From the NCBI RefSeq assembly GCF_030704535.1, contig NC_081817.1:28521001-28585000 (forward strand): a DNA stretch of 64,000 bases. Direction: 5' to 3'. Every line of letters starts with the position of its first letter. Within the stretch, counting starts at the first letter, position 1. This DNA is from Vitis vinifera. Its lineage: Eukaryota; Streptophyta; Magnoliopsida; Vitales; Vitaceae. The notes below the pieces were generated by a model. The model did no database searches. It saw only the letters and a program-made list of their open reading frames with translations, and was not told the origin of the DNA. The position numbers and the translations under genes were made by a program. Positions 48,165 through 61,581 of the stretch are shown here, piece by piece.

Positions 48165-49445
48165 TCTATTATTATGTGAGAAAATGATTATAGAAAGTGT
48201 TTATAGTTTTTTAATATCTTAAAGACAACATTTTTTAAGTGTTATAAAAATTAAAAACACTTCCTAAAATCACTTTTAAATTTATTAACAAATACATCGT
48301 CTTTCTGTTGCAAAATAATACAAGTGATTTTTTTAATACTATAAATGATTTAAAATTTTTTTTAAAGTATTTCATAAATTTTGTCAAATACTTATTATTA
48401 ACTTTTTAACGTAAAAAAAATGTTTTCTAAACTCGTTGTCAAATGAACTCTAAGTAATTTTAAATTTTTTTAAAAGTGTTTTATAAATTTTACTAAACAC
48501 TTCCGTTTGATAATAAGTCTAAAAGACACGTTTAACCTTTTTGATACTTGAAAATTTTTATATTTCAAGTATTAAAATAGTTAAAAAAACTTTATAAAAT
48601 CACTATAAAAAAGTAAAAAAAATAAAAACACATTTGATAGTGATCCTATAAAATGTTTATAATTTTTATAATACTTGAAAATAAAAATTTTCAAGAGTTA
48701 TAAATGCTATAAACATTTTTTAAAATCACAATTAAACGCATTTGAGTGTGTTTGACAATGATTTTAGCAAACCTTTATAATATTTATAATACTTGAATGA
48801 TAAAAAAAATTAAAGTGCTTGAGAAATATTGGAAATGCTTCCTAAAAATACTATGAAACACACTCAATATTTGTTCAAAAACATTTTTTTTTAATTAATA
48901 ATGTGTTTGACAGTAATTTTATGAAACGTCTTTAATATTTTTAATACTTAAATGATAAAAATTTTAAAGTGTTAAAAATATTAAAAACACTTTCTATAAT
49001 CACTATCGAACATACTCTTATAAATATTTATTAAAATTATTATCAAATGAACTTTTAAAATCAAAGCATAATTAATAAAATTAGCTATAAACCTACAATA
49101 ACATTACAACTATTAACCTTAAAAAACTTTGCTTTATTGATGATGCCATTAAAATTTGCATAATAAAACCCAAAACATTTTAGGAATCACTTTGTCTTGA
49201 GATCTTATTTTTCATCCAAAGCAAAATGACATGTCTAAGAATATGTTTAATAGTAATTTTAGAAAACTTTTTTAACTTTAAGCATTTGATAAAATTTGGG
49301 AAACGCTTTTAAAAATAAAAAAAATCACTTGTAGTATTAAAAAATCATTTATAGTGTTTTATGAAAAATATTTGATAGACGATTCTCTTAAAAATATTCG
49401 TAGAGAAAACACTTTTACTAAAAACACGGTCAAACACGTTTTAAT
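48165..49445. repeat. array of related AT-rich palindromic MITE-like repeats
   Basis: At least six units follow one another: about 48165-48290, 48510-48625, 48626-48740, 48745-48870, 48898-49020 and 49240-49445, with further degraded units between 48300 and 48500. Typical parts are ends like TGTGTTTGACA(G/A)T and mirrored CACTTT..TATAATCACTATC, with a centre like TTAATACTTAAATGATAAAA. They resemble 10888-11000 and 35966-36060. No ORF. Confidence 0.75.
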
Positions 49446-49599
49446 GTTTTATTATTATTCCATGAAGGGGTAAAATGTTATTTAAAAAAGAAGAGGGGCC
49501 TTTTAAAATATTATAAATTACTGGTCCAATTTGACTATTTTCATAAAGTTTAGTGGCAAAACTGAAAATTCATCTACGTATAAAATGCCCCACCCAATA

Positions 49600-49692
49600 C
49601 ACCTAATTCGCCCTTCGCTCCAGCGCGATTCGCGATCTCTGGTTTAGGGTTTCGTCAATTTCTCCGACCAGAAGGTGGAGATTTAAGATCAG
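49600..49692 (+). promoter_or_regulatory. telo-box and 5'-UTR exon of SUGP1-like gene
   Basis: TAGGGTTT at 49645-49652 (reverse complement of the telo-box) lies in a GC-balanced stretch after AT-rich DNA. GATCAG followed by GTAACT gives a donor at 49693, so this is probably the 5'-UTR first exon. The likely acceptor is near 52052 (TTGTCAG), giving a 2.36-kb 5'-UTR intron. Confidence 0.55.
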
Positions 49693-49729
49693 GTAACTCT
49701 TTTGATACGTGTTTCGCTTCATCGTTTCT

Positions 49730-49853
49730 TTGTTTGGTTGCCAAGAAACCACTGGAAAATAATTGAAAACCCCGGAATCTCATAGCAGCCGGTGTGAAAT
49801 TCCGTCCTTTTTTCTCCTGTTATTTTACTAAGGTTTCTCGGGAACCGAACCGG
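49730..49853. repeat. inverted arm pair of the CCGTTTGG motif, SUGP1 intron 1
   Basis: The left arm TTGTTTGGTTGCCAAGAAA (49730-49748) begins 37 bp inside intron 1. The right arm TTTCTCGGGAACCGAACCGG (49834-49853) matches the consensus reverse complement with a few changes and one extra base. Spacing is about 85 bp between arms. Confidence 0.5.
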
Positions 49854-52095
49854 ATTAGGGCTCGTGGATGCGGGTAAGTTGGTGTGAATTGGTGGTTTTA
49901 TATGTTGGGCTCTGGATATTTCTAGGTAATTGATTTCCATTTTGGGGTTTGTTCATGGAGTTAGGTATGCGGTTATTATTATTATTGTTATTTATTTTTT
50001 GGGGTTTCAATTCAACTGGTTTCATCTCTTGGCCTTGGCAGATTTTGTACTTGGTTATTGTGTGAAAATTTTTGAAGAATTAAACTTCCTTGAAACCAAT
50101 ATGCCCCTTTATTTTGGTTTTCAAGATAATAGACAATTTATTTATGTATGCCCACTGCAGCCGGGACAAGGTTTTATGGTTACTTGTTATTGAATTTTAT
50201 TATTTGGATAGCCAGTTGGTTGTTGTTGATACAAACTGGTAGTTTGAAGAAATCAACTTTTAGATGATTGAATTAAGTTTAGGGTTTCGTTGAGTTTTTT
50301 CCTTTTGAATTTTTTAGGTTTTAATCCAATTACCTTTGACACTGAATCTGGATGGGGCTGATTTTATCTAGTTGTGGTATGAGAATTTTCCCAGAATTGG
50401 ATTTTCTAGATATCAATATATTCATTTCTTTTGGGTTTTGCGAAATAGAAACTATCAGCTCAGTTGAGCCCACTGCACTGTCATGTTTCTTTTAAGAACG
50501 AAAAAGAAAAAAAAGAATATGTGGGATTTCATTTTCATTTTTCTTTCTTCTATTTTTCCATAGTTCTCTTGGAAGACAATCTAGAGGTGTAGGATTGAGA
50601 TGGCTAGAAATCTACTTTTGTGTAAAGGATTTGGATTTTTTTCCCTGAGTACATTAAATCTTGCCTAGTGGAAATGCATGTGTATTTTTCCTAAGATGAA
50701 TTTTAAATATTCTGCAATGATTTGCGGGGTTTAGAATTGAGAGTACTGCTCAAAGGAACATATACTGGACCCCAACACATGTTTAAGAATAACATGTCCT
50801 TCCTATAATGATTTTTCTAGAACTGCATGAAACAACATGGGAAAGAAATTTATGGTCCTGATCCTTCGGGGACGTTTCATGCAGAAATTGTGATAGGGTA
50901 AGGAACAAGCATTAGATTTTTTCCCACATGTTGATTTTTGAGTGGAAGAAATCATAGTGGGCCAGGACCATGAAATATTTTTGCCCAGAATAATAATTAT
51001 TGCTTGTGCTGTTCTCCTCGGTCATGGACTGAATTGTCCCGAAGGTGAACAGTGCACAAAGTTTCCTTGAGTTGCATGACTTAATTTACTAAATTAAAAT
51101 CATGCAGCATTATTGGGAACATTAGGTTGAAAATATCAACTGCCCAAGTCAATTGATACACATGAAAAATGTGGCTCCACACTGTTCTTTCATTATTGAT
51201 ACAAAGTTGAAGAAGATTAATGTGGCCACTTCCAGCTCAGTATTTAAATGCTTTGCTTGTTGAGGCAAATATGTCACTTAGTCAAATACCTGGTTCCATA
51301 ACCAGTGTTTTCTTTCTGAATGGTTCGAGATTTAATATAACTTTTTGATTCCAATAAGTTATGAGGCACAGTTATGCTACATGGGTGTAGTTTTTGGAAT
51401 TGGTTTGTTGTGTCAGGGGAGCTGACTGTTGTTTTACTCTCCCCCTTTCAATTGTTTTCCTTGTGCTGTTTTTTTCTTGGTTCATGTAACTAATTGGTCA
51501 ATAGTGGTTTTCCTCTCATAGGAGGCATCAAAGCATTAGAATATTTGTACTGGCAGTTATGTTCAGCCTGTACGTACAGTAGTTTTGTTCTGAAAATATT
51601 GTAGGAGATGCAATTATTTTATTTTGAAGAAATGTCTGTTCAGTAAATGGTATAACTTGCGCCTTTCTTGGATGAATTAAAGTCTCCCCAATGTTTGTTT
51701 TCTTGCTTTTTCCAATTTAAACTTTTTTGATGAGTTTTATAGCTGTTATTTTCATTGACATATGCTTCGTTGTATTAAATTAATAATGTCTATATATTTA
51801 CTCTTCTAATGCTCGCAAATTAACATAAAAATTTTCTAGAACTAGATTAATGAGACCACCATTTTTTCCTGCTCATTAGCTGTTAAAATTAACATATATT
51901 AACTTTCAATTAAAATTGTGTTACTTTAATGCATGCTAGTTTATCCTCTTTTCTGATTTTGAGAATTAAGGAATGCTAATTAATCAAAGTCACAGAGATC
52001 AAACGTATAGTTCCATTTCAATGTCTAAATAGCTTGTAAGATTGCTTGTCAGACAGTGGATTTCCGTAAGCAGCCTAAACGCGCTTGGGTTTACA

Positions 52096-55000
52096 ATGGA
52101 GAAAGGAGCGGCTCCTAGCCTATTCGTTAATGATGGTTCATTTATGGAGAGATTCAAACAGCTTCAGCAAGAGAACGAGAAGGAGAAGGGGAAGGGTGCC
52201 AAATTGGAGGAGCCTAAACAGCGCATGGTTGTGCCAGCAACCTCAACTCCTAATTCAATCCCTAGTAAAACCAACAATGTATCTAAGACTAATGGCACCC
52301 GCAAAACTCCCCTGGCTGCACCAAATGGCAAGCTTGCCTTCAGCTTGAAACAAAAGTCAAAGCTTGTGCCACCTCCTGTTAAGTTAGGTGCAGATGAGGA
52401 TGAAGAAGAAACCGATGCTGGAAATTTGTCCAGTGATGCACCAATGAAACGACAGAAGTTGGGTCAAAAAGATTCCTCTGAGCATCCATCACCACAAGTA
52501 GATGTTGGTAATTACTGCCTATATGAATATCCTTTATCTGGTTGGGTTGGAACAGAAGGGTTGTGCAGGTCTTTTGGTTCTCTCTTTGAGCCACAAAACT
52601 GGAAGAGAGATTCCCAATTTAAACATCCATGTTCATTGTATCAATAGCACTTTTCTACTGCTGTTGGAGTATATATAGTTTCCCTACACACCTCATCTCA
52701 TGCACATATGATACAAATACGAATAAATCTATAGGTACATGCTGCAATAGTTAAATTTTTTTTTTTTCAGCCTTGTATCTTTTACAGTTAGGCTCACACC
52801 TAGTAGCATCACATGATCATGTTTTCCATGCAAATTACTTTACCTTGCATGGTTGGATTGGCTTTGTACTAGGGTTCTTTTAAAACCGATAAAGTCAGAT
52901 TCAAGATCTTTGCCATATATTCTTTTACTTACTTTTTCCTTGACTGATGTTCTTGTCAATTGTTTTTACATCTTTTAGTTTAAGTTAATGTAAGATTTTA
53001 TTGGACTGAAGACTATTACCCTTAATATCTGGTTGTTGCTTGGTCATTGTTACATCTCAACTACCATGCTTGCATTTATTCACTTTAAAATTGCCCTCTT
53101 TCTTCAAGAGGAGAAGGCTGTTCCATTGCCTATATTGTAGGCCTCATTGGACATAAGTTGTCCTATTTATCTCATGGATTGTTATTGAACATGTATTTTT
53201 TTACTTTAGTTACAAATAATTGGTTGGCTCAGACACAAAATACCTTAGGAGCTGCCCTGGCAGTTATAGAGTGTTAACCCTGGGTTATAGTAGTTCTAAT
53301 AGTCTGAGGCAATTCCTTGTTAAAACGGTCTCTCTTCTCCTTTATAAAACAGTTTCTCCTGTCATGGAAACAAAAGTTTGTTCTCTTCATTAAGGACACT
53401 GTTATTCAGGAACTCCTCTAGGTCTATATCTTCTCTACTCTTGAACTGGTGGATAAAGAGAACAAAACATTCTTGAATTTTCCATCTCATGAATGCAGCT
53501 TATTCCTTAAGTCCCTATCAACATTGGTGGGAAGAGATGTTCAATGAAAGATTTGGAAAATGTGGCACGCCTGCTACAAGAGTTATTTGCATTCCCTTGT
53601 TCATGCTCTCGGTATTAATCAGTTCTTTAAGTGACATGCAGCACCACCTTCCCCAAGTGATCCTGCAGTGAAGAAAGTTGCAGACAAACTTGCGAGTTTT
53701 GTGGCAAAAAATGGAAGACAATTTGAAGATGTTACTCGTCAAAGAAATCCTGGAGATACCCCTTTTAAGTATGTTTTGTCTTGCCAAGTTATTTTTAATT
53801 ATCACATGCTTTCTTGATTTCTACCTGTCACAGTAGGTTCCTACTTGCCTGGGTAATTTTTGAAATGCATAAGAACCTGTGTCTCCCTTGTTTCGAACTG
53901 GTGGACCATCAGTATCCACAAGTTCATTTCATAAAAGTTTTCTGATGTTTTCCAGCTTCTTCACATGTGATTATTACTATATGCAACTTGTCACTCTTGC
54001 CCCTGCTCTCTCTCTCTCTCTATATCAACTCTTGGTTCTAAACATTTGTGTAAGCTTGGGATACATAATTTTTTGCCTGAAGTCTCCATATTTTAGCATT
54101 TTTTCGTTAAAAAACCTTTTTGGCTTGGGAAGGAGGGCTGTCCTTTTATGATTATGAGAGGGAATGAGAACTGTATTAGGACTTTGGGAGATTGAAAGTG
54201 AAAATTTTAATGTTATTTAATGTGGAGACTCTGTAAAATGTTAATTAATCTGGAATGTTAGCATGTTGTGTTTCAATTGCTGGTTTCAATTTTCACATGA
54301 AAATTCTGTACCAAAGCTGCTTGATTTTCATTCTCTTTTTTTCTTTTTTGTTTTTTGGGAGGTGAACTTAAGTGGAAGTTTCTATATGGTCATATAGATT
54401 TGTAGTTCCTCTTAGACCCAATGCCATATAATTTCTGTCTTTTGATTGATAGTTTTTGTACCTTAAAAAAGGATATGGGCATTACAATTCCCATTGACAT
54501 TAGGGTTTTTGTTGGTTTTTCCCTATGAAACTTCTATTGTGTTATCTTAATTATATATATTTGGTGTTTGTTCTTATTTACAGATTTTTATTCGATGAGG
54601 GATGCGCAGATTACAAATACTATGAATATCGGCTTGCTGAAGAGGAAAAGACTCTTTCACAGACTAGGGATTCCCAGACATCACAGAGTGGTGGTACTTC
54701 CATCTCTTCATTTTATGTTACCCTAGTCTGAAACTACTTTTTGGTGATACTCATCCATGTGAGTTTCAAATATTGATTTGGAGGGGAAATAACCACAACC
54801 ATTTTTGTGAACATTAATGTTTGTTCTGTATGTATCACACCAGCAGAAATAAGTGTTGAGAAAAGTGAGATAGATGCTAAAACATACATCTTAGATCAAA
54901 ATAGTTTTGAGATGCCATGCACCCTAATCAAAATGACTCTACAATGGTCATATGTTAAATAGTGAGCTGGAGGACACTATCAATATCTGAAAATTAAAGT

Positions 55001-57595
55001 GTAAAGTGAAGCGATAATTTACTAATTGTATTTGAATTTTAGAAGTTGTTAATTACTATGGGATGGTTCCTGGAATTGTATATGAGGTTTTAATTGTGAT
55101 TATCCTTCACATGCTATATTGTTTTTTGTTCAAGTTTGGCAATGGTCCTTTTTGTTTTAATTGGAGTTTCCCTTGTTGCCCTAATTATTTTTTAATTTTG
55201 ATCTTGAATCTGCTTCTCCAGAGTTTTGTTAATGTTTGTAACTGGTTTTACAGATGGATGTGTTCATGATGTCATTTCTATCTATTTATTTTTGAGCTCT
55301 TGAAACCATGACATGTTTGAATTTACTATTTCTGATAAGATTCAAAACTTTTGGAGTGTCTCACTTCCAGGCCCTCATTTCTTGATTTGTTGTTCACATT
55401 TTTAGTACAGTAGCTGGTCCTGCAAAGCTAATTGAAGAATTATCCTTTTTGTTTGGTTATGAAAAAGTTGACAATTATTGATGTTTTTGTTCTCTCTTGT
55501 TTCCTCTTTTCTTTACCTATCTAAAAAATGTTTTTGTTCTCTCTTTTCCTATTTTTAGAATAAAAAAGTTATTTATGGGCCTCTATTGTATAGGTGGTAC
55601 AAGCACGTCAGCTCCTAAATCAACTAGTGGTTCTCAAAGGTCAGTTCAGCAGCGATCTAATTATCAAATCCCAACCTCAGCTTTATATGAAGCCACTGAG
55701 GACACTAGGGCTTCGGGTAGTTCTGTTCAAGCAGCATTGGCTGGAAGAGCTGGTTATGGTATGTACCGATATTTTCGTGTTTGTTTTCCATTGGTGAAAG
55801 TTTGTTCTGTTGACAATCTAGGTTGCGTAGTTATGGTCATGTTTTAGGTGTCTTTATCGGTATTGGTTGACACATAATTCACACAAGCCAAAATTTTAGG
55901 AAATCACAACGTTTGAAAATATTGGAAACCCCACATTTGTGCTTGTTTTGAGACATTTGTAGGTTCTCTTCTAGAATCTTTGTCCTAGAGGACATCTAAG
56001 CAATTTTTTTCTTCTTATTTATTTGTTTATTTTTACTACATATGTTAGGTAATGAAGTTACCGTGGCCAAATGGGTCCATTAAACCATAATCTCATTGGC
56101 TTAAATTAGCATTGATTTAGCACTTGTTTTCCCTTGATCTATTTTATTTCTCTTTTGCTTTTTATTTTTATTTTTACCTTTATTTATTTATTTTCTTTGC
56201 TTGGTGTGGGTGGGGGGTTGGGGAAGGGTTGAGAACTGAATTTCAGAAGCCTTAAAGTGTGTCTCTTGAAATTAAGAGAAATGAATTTGGAAAAAATGAC
56301 TTTGCTTCTTTCCTCCTTATAAGGGACTCCTTTCTGTTTGTTTTAGAGCCAAGAGTTCATAGACATTTCTTAAAATAGATAATTTAAGTTGTGGCTTTCT
56401 TTTGACCTTATATCATCACATAGACTTGTTATATTTGTAATTTTGTCTATAATATCTTACAGGTGTTATATTTCCATATTTTGCATGTCAGTAATCATAA
56501 TAATATTTCAATTAAATGATGGATATACTTTCAGTCACTTGGCACTTGGTTGTGTATATTGTTATTATGTATGCTTCTGCTTGTAGGTGAATCTAGTGCA
56601 CCAACAGGTGCAGATCCTATAGCAATGATGGAGTTTTACATGAAGAAAGCGGCGCAGGAAGAGAGGAGGAGGCAGCCTAAGCAGTCAAAAGATGAAATGC
56701 CTCCGCCTGCTTCTCTTCAAAGTTTGTATCTGTTCGTTAAATTATATGTCCCCTTGGGATACTAGAAACATTTTTTTTTTTGCCTTTACCAGGCCCAAAA
56801 CATAAACAATTTAACTCTTCAACCTGCCCTTGTATGGCATATTTTCTCAAATTTTTGGCTCCAGCTCCTGGGAAGAAAGGTCATCACATGGGTGACTATA
56901 TCCCTCAAGAAGAGCTTGAAAAGTTCTTGTCTACCTGCAATGATGCGGCTGCGCAGAAAGCTGCTAGAGAGGCTGCAGAAAGGGCAAAAATCCAGGCTGA
57001 CAATGTTGGGCATAAACTCCTGTCTAAAATGGGTTGGAAAGAAGGTTCTACACCCTCTCCACTCTCTCTCTCTCTCTCTCTCACTCGATTGCTCGTACAA
57101 ATATGATTCCTGTTGTTTGGGAAATTGTGATTGACCTTTTAGTTGGTTGATAATATATAGATATTTGAATATGCTGCTAGTTTGTCATTTCTGGTTTGTC
57201 ATTTCTGGATTGCAGGTGAGGGTTTGGGGAGCTCTAGAAATGGTATTGCAGATCCAATCATGGCTGGAAATGTGAAGTTGGACAACTTGGGGGTTGGTGC
57301 TCAACAGCCTGGTGAGGTAACTGCTGATGATGACATATATGAACAGTACAAGAAGCGGATGATGCTTGGTTATCGTTACAGACCAAACCCTCTGGTATAA
57401 CCTATACTCCATGACCTTTTCTCCATCCATCTGTTTTTGTTGTTGTGGCGATTTATCAACTAAATTTTGATATTTGGAAGCCTGAGCTTGTGTTTGTTTA
57501 GTTAATAAAGGTTACCTATATTTGCTTTTTTATAAATTTTAATCTTGCTTTCTTGGTCTCTTTTACAGAACAATCCCCGAAAGGCATACTACTGA
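52096..57595 (+). CDS. SURP and G-patch domain splicing factor, SUGP1-like (443 aa)
   Basis: SUGP1-like proteins act at branch-site recognition with the DHX15 helicase in pre-mRNA splicing (family knowledge). Coding exons: 52096-52507, 53642-53768, 54584-54690, 55594-55758, 56587-56721, 56865-57044, 57216-57394 and 57569-57595; total 1,332 nt, 443 aa, the length I recall for the Arabidopsis homologue. The SURP domain is at about 138-200 (SPSDPAVKKVADKLASFVAK, GRQFEDVTRQRNPGDTPFKF, then ADYKYYEYRLAEEE). The G-patch is at about 362-405 (NVGHKLLSKMGWKEGEGLGS then GIADPIM). The N-terminus is low-complexity and carries basic runs; the C-terminus ends GYRYRPNPLNNPRKAYY. The start follows the acceptor near 52052; ORF continuation before it is not needed. 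Introns 1-7 are GT/AG. Frames overlapping in other phases are shadows. Confidence 0.95.
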
Positions 57596-57988
57596 GGAAC
57601 TTTCTTTTGTAAGCAATTTACTTCTCAGGATTGAACTAAAGAAATAAGTTGAAGTGAAACTACTCGTTATATATGGGAAAAAGGAAAAATGGATTGGTAT
57701 CGCATGAATGAGTGGAGCAAGTTTATCTGGAGCTTTTGTTTTTGTTGTTTTTTTTTCCTTTTTCTTTTTTAATGTGAATTCAGTGTTTATTAGCAAATTA
57801 TTTAGAGGACTGTCTTTTAAGGGTACCTTTCCTTTTTTTGGTAATCTTGTTCCTTGTGTGATTGGAATTTCATTGTACCTGCTTGATTAGTATATTTTTT
57901 TAAGTTAGTCAGATCTCATAATAAAAAAACATGTACTTTGAAATTGTGGAAGTTGTTTCCAATAGTAAGGGTATGAAGCAAAAAGCCT

Positions 57989-57996
<8 letters not shown>

Positions 57997-58020
<24 letters not shown>
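57997..58020. repeat. poly-A run (24 A)
   Basis: This homopolymer is about 400 bp past the SUGP1 stop. It may mark the end of an inserted sequence, but no element could be traced upstream. Confidence 0.6.
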
Positions 58021-58279
58021 TATTTCTCATGTCTGAGCACATGGCCTAGAAAATCATAGTCCATACATTGGGCTTTCCTGGTGCATGCACTGCTTCACAC
58101 CTTATTCTACTACCTTTGGACCCAACTAACTCCATTGAATCTGGTCTCTCAAATTGACATCAACGAGGAAGTTCCAGGATTAGATGCAATTAGGGCAGCA
58201 CAGACCTTTTAATAAACATACTGATAAAACTAGACATGGTCATGGATTTTTGGTCTAAAGGTGTCTAGGCCTTTCTTCT

Positions 58280-58562
58280 TTAGGTTTGTGAAGTGGCTAG
58301 GAACTGGATATGGCAGAATTGATGTTAGTGGGTACCTTTCTCTTGGAATGGGTTAAGCTTTACATAGACCATCAATCAGTGTCTGTGAGAGGCTTTGTAG
58401 ATTGTTTGTGCTTGGAAGTTCAGAGAGGGAGGTTGTTTTTTGTTTTTTCTTTCCTTGTTTTGCCTTTTGGCACATGTTGTATAAGTTGTGTGTACTTTGT
58501 TGTGCTCCTTTTAAGGCACTATTAATATATTCTCTTTTATTGCCTGTCAATAAAAAAAAAAA
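58280..58562 (+). repeat. possible LINE 3' end remnant
   Basis: The sequence ends CTCCTTTTAAGGCACTATTAATATATTC... then CTGTCAATAAAAAAAAAAAG, a style common to the 3' ends of plant L1-type LINEs in my memory. No reverse-transcriptase motif is present in the window. Tentative. Confidence 0.3.
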
Positions 58563-61300
58563 GTATTTGTGCTTTATTTATATCTTTGCATCCTCCATAA
58601 TGTACAAAGGGATCCCCCATCACATGCAGCCTGCGTTCTCATTTATGGTCTACAGACTAAATCAAGCCAAGTTTGGGAACTCTGTCAGTCTGGTGAAGAA
58701 ACCCTGTTACAGATTTGATTAGATGAGGTTTGCTAGAGGACCTGATGAGCCAAATTAGTTTTCTTTGCTCCAATAGTTAATAATATATGTAGTTATTGGA
58801 GCTCACAGGATTTATCACAGACGATGGTGCAACTGGATTTACCTAATTGGGAAAATTCTTAAAAAAGAGTGGTGTGAGAGAGCAAACTTATTATTATTTT
58901 TGATAGTTAAAATAAGCAAATATATTAAAAGCTCGGGAAGGGCATGCAAAGTATGTGTGTGAATGAAGTTAATGAGGTTAAGTACATTAGGATGCAAGCT
59001 TTTCTGTTGATTAATTTACTAGGCTAGCTTTGTGCATATTTCTCAGTATACATCACGATTATTTAGTTACATTTACTCCCATAAGTGGAGAATCAAGTAG
59101 GTAACCTTCAAGCTGACCCAGTTAGTGTGGAATTGGATCTGATTATTTTATTTAGTCTGGTCACCAGAAGCAGAAGCTGAGTCATAATTGTAATGTTCCT
59201 AATAACTTCTATGACTTGGGCAGGTAAGGCTCTCCATTTCTTTTGATTCTATCTTCTTTGTGACATTGCTTATTCAATTCTAAGGCCCCATACCTGTTCT
59301 GTCGTGCTACACTCAATTATAACAACTGATAGGAATAGAATTGGATGTCAGCCACCTAAAGGCCTGACCTTGATCTTCTATTTGGTGTTATTTTAAAAAT
59401 TAGATCCTGAAAATCATATTTGATAACCTTCCTTGCTGTTATGCTTGCAGTGCAGAATGTAGATAGCATGTAGATTGTGATTCTAAATTCTAGTATAATG
59501 ATAAAAATGCTTTCCTGGCATTTTTTTATATTCCCTGGCATCACACCCTACCTGAACATCTAGACGTGTCCAAGGGCACATAGCTGTGGTCCCAAGTAGT
59601 TCACTTCACTAATTCGAGCCGAATTAGGTGCAGAAAATGGCCCTAGTAAATGCCTCCACTTATGAGTTCTTTTGACAATACGCACTTTATCTTCTCAGCT
59701 TCAATATTCCGAGTTTCCTTCTATGGTAGCTAAAGAAAGGAAAGATTGGTATTCAACCTGTGAATTCTTATCACAATACTGACAAAACAAGAATCTAAGT
59801 ACTGGATGCTACCCTTACCAAATTCCATATCCAAAGAAACAGTCTCCCATAGGAGAGTGATTCTTCTCATAGGGGAACTCTTGTGCCTTCAAGACACACA
59901 CTTCACCTTTTCTTTTACAAGGAACTATTAGTTATGCTTAAAAGTCAAGTTTTCAGGAAACCATCGAACCAAATACGCCTTTACGTGTCCTTGTTTCCCT
60001 CCACAGAAACAGCTCAACTTTATTAGACTTTGAATGTGAAAGCTGTCTTTTTATGACTCACTTGTCTTTTACCTTTTGTTGCAAGTGAAGATTCCTAGAG
60101 CATGGATATTATCCTATCAAATGTTTGTGTAATTTGCAGAAAGCTCTCATTCTTTCATCCTTTTTTTCTCTAGTTTAAGAGTCTGTTTGGTTGGGATAAC
60201 TTTTAACTCCTGTGTTTAGCAGTAGAAGAAGTGGAAGCAAGAGTTTAACTTTGTATAAACACCCTTAAAACATGTGTTTAACTTTCAATGCTATAGACGT
60301 TAATGTTTAGGTAAGATTCAAGTTCTTTTCATGGGGCTTGAGTACCCTAACAGTATTGATTAATTGAGAACCAAAACAGGATCTAGCATCTAGTATTTTG
60401 TGTGAATATAGGATAGGATGCATCATACATTGAGAAGGATGTAACATTAAAAGTTACAACTTACAAGTAGGTTGGACAATAGCTTTTATAGAGTGGCATC
60501 GATGCATATAACATGGAATAAACTTAAAAGCTTCTTCCTTCTCTGAGAACAGAGGGAAAAAATTCCCAATACTGAAAACTATGCTTTCCTGTATGTGGGG
60601 GTTCTGGGAATGGTACATGGTATATATCTAACTTGTCAATGGGAATATCATTCATCTTTGATTCTAGTCTGCTTACTCATTAGAAAGTTGTTTGTTTAAA
60701 AATAAGGAGGAAGAAAAGAATATCTTTTTGATGAAATTTAGTAGCACCAATATTTAGGCATTTATTTTAGCTGGTGGTAAAGCAAACCTCGGGTGATATG
60801 GACTCATCCTTCTATGAAGTATCTGTCACTTTTATCTTGCATAACCTATACATTAGAATCACGGATCTGTCCTTTTTATCTTACGTCACTGCATGCATAA
60901 AAATTGGGCCTTTTTTATTCATTGTGAGGGATCACTTGGCTGGGCGAACAGCCTAACACCACCCTTTTTCAAGGTCAGGGCATTTTGATTTGGACGAAGA
61001 GTTGTCCCACTCCCATCCACTAGGGCGAATTCCCATAGGAGTGCCTCAGCTGGACTTTTAGCTGTACTAGCACAAGAAATTATATAGAAAATCACTGAAC
61101 CAGATGAAATTTGAGAGGGGCTTTTTGTTGAATTAAGCTTGGTGAATTGATATTCATAGATTTGTATGATTAAGAAAAATTCTATGGACCGTCTTATTAT
61201 TGTACTAAACATTTAATCTGGGTTTTCAATTAAATCTATTTTATAATATGTATGCCCATAATTGTAAGTTTATTACTTAATGTACAGAAGATTCAAGATG
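58563..61300. other. intergenic DNA without recognised genes
   Basis: Base composition is less AT-rich than elsewhere, but the frames (e.g. 60774-60956 and 60919-61212) lack domains or conserved motifs. Confidence 0.45.
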
Positions 61301-61308
61301 CCCAGAGA

Positions 61309-61468
61309 GAGGAGCATGTCCAGTCAAGCTCTTATCTAAGTAAACAGTTATCATAGGATCCGAGGAGCATGTCCACTCAAGCTCTATCTAATTAAAAAAG
61401 TTAATCATAGGATTCGAGGACCATGTCCACTCAAGCTCTATATAATTAAACAGTTATCATAGGATTCC
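61309..61468. repeat. three-copy 53-54 bp minisatellite
   Basis: Units 61309-61361, 61362-61415 and 61416-61468 each begin GAGGA(G/C)CATGTCCA(G/C)TCAAG and end ATCATAGGATTC or CATAGGATCC. Non-coding. Confidence 0.85.
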
Positions 61469-61581
61469 AAAAACAAATGCTACCCAACAGCCCCTACTTT
61501 TTTGGACAGTCCTTATAAAATAGGGCACTCAAGCCCCATAAATTTACCCAATAATTGAGGGGAGTGTCCTCTTCATAAAGA

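Noticed and set aside
52085-52348. 87-aa ORF overlapping SUGP1 exon 1
   Set aside because: It is a +1 shadow frame; the SUGP1 frame continues into all downstream exons.
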